Shown: positions 23,931 to 34,307 of the stretch, one piece after another
Numbering within the stretch: position 1 is the stretch's first letter
Layout of the letters: each line of letters opens with the position of its first letter
DNA from: Lepeophtheirus salmonis
Lineage: Eukaryota > Arthropoda > Copepoda > Siphonostomatoida > Caligidae
Length of the DNA: 64,000 nt
Direction: 5' to 3'
Assembly: GCF_016086655.4 (NCBI RefSeq)
Contig: NC_052142.2
Span: forward strand, 6,452,422-6,516,421
Position numbers and translations under genes: made by a program
Notes under the pieces: model-generated
Told to the model about the DNA's origin: nothing
Databases searched by the model: none
Seen by the model: the letters and a program-made list of their open reading frames with translations, nothing else

Positions 23931-26590
23931 TGTGTTTTAAAAATTTTACGATTAATTAAATAGTAAAATGATATCACAATTACTGTATAAATAATTATAA
24001 TAGCAATCTGGCAATAAAAAAACGCCGTATGAGTCTTAATACTTTCTCTGGCAAAGGACTTCTTTAAAACTGAACACCGTTATTGCAAGCTGGGGCACTT
24101 TTCTTAAGATATGGCATCCCAGGGATGTCCTCTTTCCCACCATCGTCTCGAACTTGTTACTGTTTTGGAAGCTGTACAGTAGTTCGTGTTGTGTTTGTGC
24201 TTTCTCTATATTTTGGAGAATACACTCCGCCAGGACTCTAATCCCTTTTCTAGTCTTTTGAAATCCCTGAAGTCGTGCTCCAATGTCTGCATCTCATTAC
24301 AGTGACTGCTGAGGCTCTATTCATCCTAAAATACTCTTGCGCGTGAAGTAGAGATCCGAGGTTATTCTGTATTTCTTATATGTTTGCTTTGCTGTTAGTA
24401 TAGTTCCTATATTGTTTTTACAAATTCTTCTGTCTTCTCTTTTTTTCATTGTGGCCCTTATAAAAATGGTGAGTTCATCTCGAATTGGATCTCTTAAACG
24501 CAATTTACTCATAATGGAATAATTTGGGACATTCATAACCGTTTTTGTGGGTTTGAGTCTTATGGTCGGGTTGAAGGAGAGCTGAAGGGACTGCTTTAGC
24601 ATCGCTAAGCATCGCTATTGCAGGGTGAGTAGTTTCATAACTGTTTAAAACATCGTGCATATTATTTAGACCCCAATTCCTTCGTATTTCCGGCAATAAG
24701 TTGATTTTTACCTCCATATTTCCTTAAAAGTGTCCACTCGCTCACATTATCTAACAATATATATTCTTGATCTTAGTTTCTGGTACCAAGCTTTCCCATG
24801 GTTTTTTTTTAGTGGTGTATAAGAAGGTTTCCTCACAAACTACATACGAAGAAGTTTTCCTCACAAACTACATACGAAGAACTTTTCCTCACAAACTACA
24901 TACGAAGAACTTTTCCAGGTAACATTGACATGAGACGCTTTCTTATATCAGGAGAAAATAAAGTTTCGGTTGAAGTATCAAATCCATCATACCCAAATCA
25001 CTTCCCCATTTCTCCATTCGTAATCTCCTCTGTCCTACTTACTTTGATACAATTACATAATCGATGCCAATCTTATTCCACTTTTTGGCACATTCTTCGT
25101 TATAAGGTAGACATCTCATAATGTGGGTTATGCTTGGAGCTACCTTTGTATTCCAATATTTGATGATGTCAAGGGTTTCGAGCTTATGTTTTCTAATTGA
25201 TAAAATCATTAATTCCATTTTATTTTCTATTTTTTTACCATTTTTTAGAATCTCGTTTTCCATAGTAATGATATTTCCTAATATTGTTGCTTCTTTTACC
25301 AAATAGGACTTCTCGAATTGCTTATTGGGCGCTTCCATATTTGTCATGGATTCAGCCTTTTAGCCATTAATCTTTAAACCCGATATCTCTTCAAATGATT
25401 TAAGGCCTCTATTGAGGCATTTTCAATTCAATTCAATTGACTGTTCACTCATTTATATTGTCACCTCCTCTGCAAATAATAGAATGATAATTTTTTCCCT
25501 CCTATTTTTGTTCCCACTAAATGTGTATCAATCATAATTTAAAAGGAGAGTAACCACTATGGAGAAAAGAAATGAGCCGATGGATCCCCTTGGCGTGTGC
25601 CTTTCTCAATATCTATCTCTGGTTCACCATCCATATTACTAACTGTTTTTGCTCCTGTTACCTTATTCTGGATTGTCTCTATAAATACGGGAGAAAAACC
25701 CCCTACAAACAATTTCTCTCAAGAATGCCAAATACTTGAAGGAACCAAATGCTTTTTGGAAATTCCAGTACTGCAATGGCCAAGGACTTAACTGACGCAT
25801 TTGATTCCAATATTACTACTTTGAAGGACGACATCATCCTTTCTCCTAACTTTTCTGAACCCAAATAAGAAGAAATAAGGAAACAAAGATATAATTCCCC
25901 TCTTTTGAGCTTCTTTTAACCTATTTCTGAAAAAACTTTCTGTGAAAAGATCGGCTTAAATTCCCCTCAAATCTAGCAGAGCTTGGTAGAATTCTCCAGT
26001 TAACCCTGAAATTCTAGGGGTTTTTTTTTTCTTTAACTTTGTTCTAACGTATTCCTATGCTTCTTTCGCACTGAATATTTTTCCTTCTTTTATGCCAAGA
26101 TTGTCTTTCTCTACTTTCTGACGAAAATCCGATCTCTTTGATATATACAATTCCTGAAAATATAATTGAATATATTTTTTTTTTTTTTTTTTTTTAACAA
26201 TTCTTCTTTCTTATCAACCTCTAATGATTATAATTTCATTGTTCCTCTTCATTCTTTCAAGAAACTAAGTGAGTAATATTTTTTTTAATTTATATCATGG
26301 AGACGATATCTTGTTCTTATTTGAGTTCCTTTTATTTTTGTATCCATCAATTCTTCCAACTCCTGATTCCACATGATGTCTTCTTTCACAGCTAGTTCCT
26401 TCCTAATTTCCTTCTCTTTTCGCTTTCTTTTCTCCACCAACTACTATTTGTCTTTTTTTGGGACTCTGGTAAAACATATCCGGTGTCTCTCTTCTTTGAT
26501 AGCAACCATCTATATCCCTTTTAACTTTATCTATGCCTCCCTTAGAGCTTCCATAATTTCTGTGTGCTTGACCAATGAGTAAAAACCAAT
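23931..26590 (-). pseudogene. LINE copy 2: reverse transcriptase and C-terminal remnant
   Basis: Read on the minus strand from about 26560, the broken frames run in LINE ORF2 order. A basic pre-RT region (EKRKRKEKEIRKELAVKED) lies near 26440-26370. Motif A is degraded to FQKAFGSFKYLAFLREI near 25765-25715, where the family has D-F-x-K-A-F-D. Motif B is EKGTRQGDPSAHF near 25610-25570. Motif C is FAEEVTI near 25475-25455 in place of the catalytic A-D-D. Then come SGLKING-like residues and the post-RT open frame 25347-25039. C-terminal pieces (24717-24505, 24602-24321) match LINE copy 1. Loss of both catalytic Asp residues in motif C plus several stops makes it dead. The 3' edge near 23931 carries a repeat also seen at 22391-22545. 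Confidence 0.7.
24822..24916. repeat. 28-bp tandem repeat, three copies
   Basis: The unit containing CCTCACAAACTACATACGAA recurs at 24831, 24859 and 24887 with one or two substitutions per copy. It lies within the LINE copy 2 body and probably arose there by local duplication. Confidence 0.9.
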
Positions 26591-26614
26591 GAATAAAAAG
26601 GTTTATTCATTCAA

Positions 26615-26755
26615 GGTTTTTAGTTTTCTTATTGGTTGGAAGTAGTGTTGTGTAAACCCTTTCTTATTCAGTTTAGTCTTAGGACTAGTTCTATCAGTCC
26701 TTGGGACCGCTCCTTTGGACTATCAAACATAGAACCTAAAGGACTCTATGTAAAA
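26615..26755 (+). repeat. Dispersed repeat ahead of the Gypsy remnant (partner of 4490-4645)
   Basis: Matches the reverse complement of 4490-4645 over most of its length. It directly precedes the gag-like frame whose ATG is at 26756. That position would suit an LTR or leader, but it does not resemble the 3' LTR at 28853-29022, so it is more likely another repeat. Confidence 0.65.
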
Positions 26756-28850
26756 ATGAGACAATCTTGCCAGTCGTGTGGAAAAGAGGTACACCCGAGA
26801 GACAAATGTCCAGCAAATGGCAGTAAATGCAACAAATGGAAGGGAACTGGACACTGGGGTAAAGTGTGTAGAAATCAGCAAAGGATAGTTCAAGAGGTTG
26901 TGGAGGAATTACTTGGTTCACCAGACCATTTCATAGAAAGGGTTAGTTCAGGTGAAGTTAGAGGGTTGATAGGAACTGTCAATCAGCTCATGAAATTCTT
27001 TTCAGACTTAGCAACCAGGACGCAACCCATACATGAACTTCTGAAATCTACTAGTGGATGGTATTGGGGTCTGGAGCTGGAGAAGGCGTTGGAGGATATA
27101 AAGAAGACTGTCACTAGTAAGCCACTATTGAAAATATACGACTCGTCGTTAGAAACAAAAGTCTCCGCGAACGCTTCTTCTTATGGATTGGGAGGAGTCC
27201 TAATGCAAAAGCACGATGATAGACGGGGCCAGTGGCGTCCGCTTCCAAAAGTATCTCAGAAGGCGAGCAAAGGTATGTTCAAATCGAAAAAGAAGCTCTA
27301 GCGTGAACTTTTGCGTGTGACAGATTTTCAGATTACATTCTGGGTAAAGACATTTTATTAGAAAGTGATTATTAAACAGTTGATTCCGTTATTGTCGACG
27401 AAGGATTTAAATCAACTTCCAGTAAGGATTCAAAGAATGAGGATGAAGCTAATGCAATATTCTTTAAACCCAATACATGTTCTTGGTAAAAATTAGAATA
27501 CGGCTTATACACTTTCACGATCTCCAATGATAACAAGGAAGAATATACTTTTTACAAAGAATTGGAATTATAAGCAAATCATATACTAGAGGAAATACCT
27601 ATCACCAATAGCAAGTTGGAAGAAATTATACATCATCAGCAAGAAGATGAAGTTTGTAGACAAATTATGATCTATGCATCAGAAGGATGGCCTGATAAAC
27701 ATCTTGTTAAAGGACTTGTTCGACTATATTAAACATATCGAGCAGAAATGACAGTTGTAGGAGGGTTGTTGATGATGGGAACTAGGGGTAGTGATTTCCT
27801 CTGCAATGAAATTGGATGTATTAGATCGAATACATGAAGGACATCAAAGTATTGCCAAATGTTAAGCTTTGGCTCGGAACACGGTATGGTGGCTGGGCTT
27901 AATGAAAAATATTAAAGAACTTATTGAAAATTGCCAAAGATGTCAAGCAAACAGGAAAAATCATCCAAAGCCGTTAATGCCAACAAAGCTTCCTCAAAGG
28001 CCGTGCCAATATATCGCTACGGATGTTTATGAAGTAAATGGGAAACAGTACATTGTTCTTGTGGACTATTATTCAAGATGGATTGAGGTGGCTAGTCTAC
28101 AAACGACAACATCGAAGGAAGGGATTGATCAGATGAAACGGGTATTTTCTAGATTTGGAATCCCAGATCAAGTGAGGTCTGATAACGCCAGTTATTATAT
28201 ATCAAAAGAGTTCAAACTATTTACCAATAAATATGGTGTCCGTCATCCTACAAGCAGTCCTGGACATTCATCAGGAAATGGAGAAGCAGAGAGAGCAGTC
28301 TAAACGGTTAAAAGACTGTTATCAGGCAGCAAGGACCCTTATCTAGTTCTATTAAATTATAGATGTACTCCTCTCTCCAATGGATATTCTCCAGCTGAGT
28401 TAATGATGGGAAGAAGGTTAAACACAAAAGTTCCTGTAGCTGCATGCGAGTTATCTCCAATAGTAATACCTATCCAGGCTTTTCATCCGTTGGAGGAAAA
28501 TAAAAAGACAGCACAAAAGATTAATTTTGATCGCAGTTACGCAGAAAAAAACCCGTTGATTACCCTTCAGAAAGGAGATGAAGTTGTAATACCAGATAGA
28601 AGACAGTCTGTGATTGTTATAGGAAATTTCACCGTCCTATATCTTTGAAACGGATACTGACTCGTATAGAAGAAATCGGGCCCATTTAAATAAGATGCTA
28701 TTTCCTAGCCTAGAAAATTCTAAATCTAAAGAAATTAATCAGGACGCAAAGATTTAGGTCCAGCAGTTCTAAAATAAACTGTTACTAAGTCTAAGCCCCC
28801 TGCGATCTACAATGATTATGTTTAAGGTTAAATTCATTCATAGAAAGGGA
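26756..28850 (+). pseudogene. Ty3/Gypsy-type retrotransposon remnant with gag knuckles, RNase H and integrase
   Basis: From ATG 26756 the first frame has a complete CCHC zinc knuckle (CQSCGKEVHPRDKC). A second knuckle has Trp in place of its second Cys (CNKWKGTGHWGKVC). The frame then jumps to the RT thumb/RNase H junction (LIGTVNQLMKFFSDLATRTQ), so protease and the RT palm are deleted. The RNase H signature DAS reads NAS (VSANASSYGLGGVLMQ), which loses the catalytic Asp. The integrase frame 27869-28303 has CQRCQ of the HHCC finger, then D (IATDVYEV), D (RSDNASYY) and E (SGNGEAERAV), so all three catalytic residues remain. Stops at about 27864 and 28302 interrupt it, and 28403-28648 continues the integrase C-terminal part. 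Inactive, internally deleted copy. Confidence 0.85.
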
Positions 28851-28852
28851 GA

Positions 28853-29022
28853 TGTGGAATATGTCGTGTTTATTAGTCTCATTATGTATTACATGTTATG
28901 TGTGTATTTATTTATGTCTGTTTATGCTTTTGTTGTTTGCTTATCGGCGTCTCAAATGTTTGTAGTACCCGTGTAAACTATAGAATAAAGTTAGTTAGTA
29001 TTAAGTAATACAAGACTACACA
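28853..29022 (+). mobile_element. Probable 3' LTR of the Gypsy remnant
   Basis: A purine run (GAAAGGGAGA, about 28842-28852) precedes TGTGGAAT at 28853, as a polypurine tract precedes a 3' LTR. The 170-bp unit ends ACTACACA at 29022, giving TG...CA ends, and contains AATAAAG near 28984. No matching 5' LTR is present in the window, in keeping with loss of the element's 5' side. Confidence 0.65.
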
Positions 29023-29029
29023 ATAAGGA

Positions 29030-31000
29030 AATACTTTCTCTAATTTCAAAATCAATCGAAGAACCTAAAAGTGTTAAAGAAGTGTTAAGTGTTGGTGATT
29101 GGCATATAAATTTTATTCCAACAAAAAGTGGTGATTTTTATGTAATTAACGCATATGGACCTAATGTGAAATGACATCTTTTCAATCTAATATAATTTTT
29201 TTTAAGAAGGACTTTTATCCTCTTTTGATCATTGGAGATTTAAATATTGACTTATATAATACGAATCGAACGTACCCGAATCCAAAAACTTTATCTAAAC
29301 TCATAATAGGACTGAGTTTGAACTACATAATTAGGATTTAGAGTCCAGAGAACATTGTGTCCTGGAGAATTAGCCAGAAGACTTCCCGAATCGATCTGGC
29401 TAAATCTATTATATACAAAAACTAAAAACCCCTTTTACCGACCTCTTCCTGATTCAGATCATAAGGTTATTGAAATTATTTTCTAATTTTATGGACATAA
29501 ATGACACCTTTAGTTCCCCCAATGGGTATTGAAAGACAAAAAATTTATATACTAACATGAAAAACGTTTTATTAATCAATTTAACCCTCCATTTAATTTT
29601 TTAAAAACTTGGTCATTTTTTGTTTCATAGAGTTAAATCTACAACCATAGAGTTTGTTCGTACAGAAACAAGGAGAGAAATGTCGTTTCAAAAAGATATA
29701 GAGTAAATGCTGGGAAAACGTTCCTTATTTGTACGTACTATTACTTCAGACATTATGAACTTATTTAGATTCTCAAATATTGGAATCTAAGGCAAAAATC
29801 TAAACTGAAAATTACGAATGTAAAAGATTAAAAAAACAAAAAAATTCTACATCTGTCATCAAGAAATATATCAATGACGCTATTATAATTACAGACTCTC
29901 GGGAGATATTGAATCTTTTTCAGATGCACCTCCAAAAGACTGTTTGTGGTGACAGAGTTAATTTTCCTCAGCCAAAATTAAGTAAGCACTGGATTTTTAC
30001 TAAAGAAGTTAACACTTATTTTATACAAAAAGAACTTTACAGATAGGAAAGCTTCGAGGCGTGATGGCGTTGATGGTTAAATTTTCACTCAGTGCCTTGA
30101 TAGTGTTGTTCCTTATCTGGTTGAGATAGAGAAGTCTATGGAAATATATAGGCAGCTTCCAATGTCGTAGACGAAAGGTAGGATAGCCTTGATTCCTTGA
30201 ACTACTGTTCTTAATGAAAAGCAATATAATGCTTTCTGGTATTCTGGCAGCCAAAATGGAGCAAATTTTAAATTATAAACTTGGGCTGGAGCAGAAATAA
30301 TCCCTGAAAGGGAGGAGGACTTCCACATACCAAGAAATATTTAAATTGGAATTAAGAGTGTACAAAATGTACAATAATGGCAATTGACTTGTGCAAGGCC
30401 TTTGCTACCATTTTACTTGCACATATTTTGAGAACAATAAGGAAACTTCTTCCCAGAAGATTTTTAACCTGATTAAAGCTATGCTATTAAATGGTACGTC
30501 ATTAGATGATTTAGAAAGTGATCCAATAGTTTCAAAGAAAAGTTATTGCCATGGTTGTCCTTTAGCTTCACTACTTTTCGCTACAAGGATTAAAGATCTT
30601 GGGGATACCATAAAAAAAAAAGTTTGGGGGTTTTGGAGTTGATTTTGGAACGTCAAAAACATATTATTGATATGTATGCTGATGATATCACTTTGGTATT
30701 GGACGCAAAGTCAGAAAACCAAATTAAAAAGGAAGATAAACTATGAGCTACTTCAGAAAATATGAAAGGAGGTCTGATTTGAAGATTAACAACAGGAAGA
30801 CAGTTACTCTCTCTTGGGTAAATGGGATCCATTTGAAAGACTGATAGAAGATAGCTGATTGCTCTATCCAAAAGGGTGTTGATATTTTAGGAATTAAGTG
30901 GGAAAGTAAATGCACTTCCTATAGAAACTGGACTGATCTAAATATGTTTATAAATTCTTCGAGTAACAAATTGAAGTAATTTTATATACAAAAAAGAATT
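29030..31000 (+). pseudogene. LINE remnant, second lineage (endonuclease and reverse transcriptase)
   Basis: Plus-strand frames, heavily broken, follow a LINE ORF2. Near 29130-29170 is DFYVINAYGPNV, and near 29215-29250 a segment LLIIGDLNID, the GDLN-type motif of the apurinic endonuclease. RT motif A appears as DLCKAFATI near 30385-30415. Motif B is near 30545-30590 (GCPLASLLFATRIKDLG). Motif C is YADDITLVL near 30672-30700, with both catalytic Asp residues intact. Frame changes near 30390, 30640 and 30740 and many upstream stops show it is dead. It differs in orientation and motif wording (YADD, GCPLAS) from the two minus-strand LINE copies (AEE, GTRQGDP), so it is another lineage. It starts right after the Gypsy LTR. 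Confidence 0.75.
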
Positions 31001-31939
31001 GAACTTTTAATTACCAAATTGTTCCTGCGACTACTTCAATTTTGCAGCGTCTAAAGTTTTGTTCCCAAATACCGCCTTCTATTTTTATTTTATTTTTTTA
31101 GGCATGTTTCATAATATTTTATTATATAATGCATTTTAAACAATCGACAGCACAGATAGGTGAGAGTGCTTACTTCAGACAGAAAGTTTACGCCACAAAG
31201 ACCTATTAAATAATGAACAAAAAAGAAGAAAGACCACACGCAACAACCATTAATTATTCTGTACCTTAATTTTCGTTTTAATTTTCAATAATATTATATT
31301 TATGATCTTGGACTGAATAAATCAATATTCATTCTAAAAAAATAGAATTTATTACTAATTAAGTAATCGAATCCACTTATCTATATTTAATTTTGGAACA
31401 TTTTCACGGAACCTTTTTTAATGGTTTTTTAAAGCAAGTCTTTTTAAGTTATAATATAAGGTTATTTCTTTAGTTTCAGCTATAACATTAAGCTATCGAA
31501 AAAAATATGAATGTCGAAATATGATCCTTCATTCTCCTTGATTTTAGTATAATAAGACATATTTTGTAGATACCGTAATTAAGATAACTTAGTAGATATA
31601 CCATATTTCGAGTGCTGGAATAGATTTTTTTTGTAATTAATATAGTTTATACTAAAGTGAAATGATTATTTATTCATTTTTATTGTTTTGTTCTACAAAG
31701 ACAAAGAAATTTATCTTCATGTTAAATTAAGGTTCTCATAAATAAATTATTGTTAACTTCTGAAAAAAAGAAAAAAAAATAGTCCACCAATCAGGCAAAA
31801 AAAGTACAACTTCCATGAGTCTAGAATTCCGTGGGTATATATTTCAAACATACCCCTGTATAAAAACTTACATAGATTTAATGTTATCAAATTTTGCAGT
31901 ATATGTAATTTAGTCATTTTCAAAAGATGTGAAGACAAA
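31001..31939. other. AT-rich spacer, no recognised gene
   Basis: No coding region is supported. The minus-strand open frame 31938-31753 is hydrophobic and Phe-rich because of an A-rich tract and shows no motif. Confidence 0.4.
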
Positions 31940-33010
31940 ATTTGTATGAGGGCGAGGAAAGAGGTTGAGCGATACTTATGGTACCATTAATTAAAATAAT
32001 GTTTTGATAATCAGCTGCCAAATTTGTTATCATTTTTGAGGGTGTAAATAAAACAATTGATCCAAAACGATGTTGTGTTATAATTTTACAAAAATACGTT
32101 TGAGCTAGGTAATGCCTTGAAAACTGTTATGGGAACTCATCTTCATAAAGCGAATTAAAAATAAATAATAATTTTTTATTTTTTTATTTTAAACGTTGTT
32201 TATTCGTTCAGACAGTGACTTTTCAGACCAGGTGTTATATTCCCATGGTATTACTAAATTATTAATGAAACAACGAAGTATACTATTTCGAAATATATTT
32301 GTAGTTCCAAGTTTAAAAAGGAAGAATTAAATAAAAAATTATTATACAAATTATTAATTACAAATTTATGTTAAATATACAAATTAATAAAATAGATGGA
32401 TCCAAATAATTATTAATAACGAACAGTAAATGATAAATAATCAAAGTCAAACAAAATGTATATCCAAATTATTAGTAGATAGTAAATATACAGAATGGAA
32501 CAATACGTTTCCTAATAGAAAAATAATATTATAATTAAATTTATCTCCTCAAATGATCTTAATTCCAACAGTTTCTAGAATCCTCCTAATTTTTACTAAC
32601 CGTTATTCGAAACTTGGTATGGCTGGCTCTCAACATGCTGAAGATTATCTCTAAATTGCAATTTAAAATGGGGATGTTCCTATAATTTGAATCTTCAAGA
32701 CTTGCTGGATCTCACAATTCATCATACGCTGGTTTTTCAGATAGGAATTTTGTCAATTTAGCATAGAATGGCTCTAGCATGATATTATGTTATAGCAGTT
32801 CAATGGTGAACATGCTAACACGTAAAAGTAATTTTCCTTCTAAAGCTGTGATGGCCTTAGAAATTTGATAAAAATTATAATAAATTATTGTTAACCTTTT
32901 AAATATATATTCATAATTAATAATCGCCTTCGTTTTAATGACAGCAGACAAGTTTTCATGGAGGGTATTTAAGTATTCCCTGATTACTACAATGTAAGAA
33001 AACATTATAA
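31940..33010 (-). mobile_element. Old diverged relative of the hAT family (copy E)
   Basis: Near 31950-32050 it shares with the 40717 copy the order GAGGGCGAGGA..., an ATGGTA-CATT block and TTTTTGAGGGTGTAA. Near 32260-32330 it shares AATGAAACAACGAAGTA and GTTCCAAGTTTAAAAA with 34585-34640. On the minus strand 33005-32790 gives a frame with KAITALEGKLLL. Near 32710-32640 it gives ASLEDSNYR and ILNCNLEIIFSML, the position and shape of the C-terminal hAT dimerisation motif (x-C-x-V-E-R-x-F-S). The copy therefore keeps a part of the transposase that the closer copies mostly lost. Ends were not defined, and stops and frameshifts are present. Confidence 0.55.
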
Positions 33011-33399
33011 TATTACATTACTCCATCTAACCTAGGAATCTTCTTTGAAGTCCATGTACATGAATTATATTTCCTTCTCTAGGAGCGACCAGGCACGAAC
33101 TTACACACATTGAGTACCAGATAATAATGTCTCCCGAGCGCATTGTCTATTGAACTATGTTGTTCCTGTCCTTATTTTTAAGATTTATACTTTATAAGTC
33201 AAAAAATTGGGTGTACTTTTTCAATCGTTTTTTCATTAAATCGGTGTATGAAATACGATAATAGTCCCAAAAGTACCCAACCTAACAAAGAAAACAAAAC
33301 AAAACAAAAAATTTGACATAATCTCTTACAACTCTATTCACTTTTACCTGCAATGTTAAAAAAGTTCGATACCTTTTTAATTAAAACTCTCTTGCTCCT
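33011..33399. other. Spacer, no recognised gene
   Basis: Contains a short (AAAAC) run near 33288-33310. A diverged terminal repeat of the neighbouring mariner remnant may lie here, but none could be defined. Confidence 0.35.
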
Positions 33400-33885
33400 C
33401 AAAATAGCAATTAATTGCCGAGATTACTTCTTTCTTTTTGGAAACAGAAAATAATCCGAGTGGCCCAAATCTAGCATATAGGGTGCTTGAAGTAGCAATT
33501 TAAACTTCAATTCTTTAATCTTTGCAATTACAATAACTGATTTGTGAACTAGTTCATTGTCTTCATAAAACAACACATTTGTCGTTGCTTAATGGACCAT
33601 TTTCCGGCAACACTCAATGGAAACTTCTTCCAAACACTTTTTGCTCGAGTATGAGCAAACGGGGCACCCATCTTGCACACAGTTTTCTCATGTTCAAATT
33701 TTCAGTTAATATGCGGTGTACTGTACTTTTTGAAATTCCTACTGTATTTCCTAGCTCCCGCACTTTCCCTCGATGATCTATCCGTACCACTTAGGGGATT
33801 TTCATCACAATTTCCGGAGTCACCACCTCATTTGTCAACCACTACGATGCTCGTCTTTGCAGTTCACACAGCTTGTTCTTAGTTA
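33400..33885 (-). pseudogene. mariner transposase remnant with internal deletion
   Basis: On the minus strand near 33850-33640 the frames give VTPEIVMKIP, then VRELGNTVGISKSTVHRILT, then NMRKLCARWVPRLL and LEQKVFGR. This is the second helix-turn-helix and linker of mariner transposases. The sequence then jumps at about 33590 to CVVLYEDNELVHKSVI and, near 33480-33430, YMLDLGHSDYFLFPKRKK, the degraded form of the block around the third catalytic Asp (usually SPDLAPSDY). The central catalytic part with the first Asp is missing. It belongs to a different mariner type from the remnants at 16576 and 50090. Non-functional. Confidence 0.7.
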
Positions 33886-34307
33886 GGTAGGTAAAATTTT
33901 ACTTTTGTTAACGACGAAGTAGGTTCACATTGAGTCGAATCCAGTTCAGTGTTTATATTGATTGGGAAAGACCTTCCAAATAAAAAAATTGTACTATAAA
34001 CTGATGAACAATATTACTCATTCTCACTACTGATGGCTGCCAAACCAATACTTAACAAAGTGGCGTCTTCAAACTTGATACACATGTATTATAGATTGTT
34101 TACTTTTTAATCTAGTGATTTTTTTTAACCAAATACCGCCTTTTCTTAGTAAGGAACGGTACTTCTGAGACAACCTTAGTAACTTGTATCTAAATATCTT
34201 GATAATAAATTGTATGAATGGTATTATACTTATTAGTAAGTAACTATGGAGTTTCAATCCATAATAAATCCTCAGTATTTTAGAATAATTGTGAAGTGTG
34301 TTATTAG
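33886..34307. other. Spacer before hAT copy B
   Basis: No gene is supported. The minus-strand open frame 34257-34069 shows no motif. Confidence 0.35.

Noticed and set aside
24822..24916. Regularly spaced 28-bp repeats considered as a CRISPR array
   Set aside because: The repeats are directly adjacent with no spacers and lie in a eukaryotic LINE. It is an ordinary tandem repeat.
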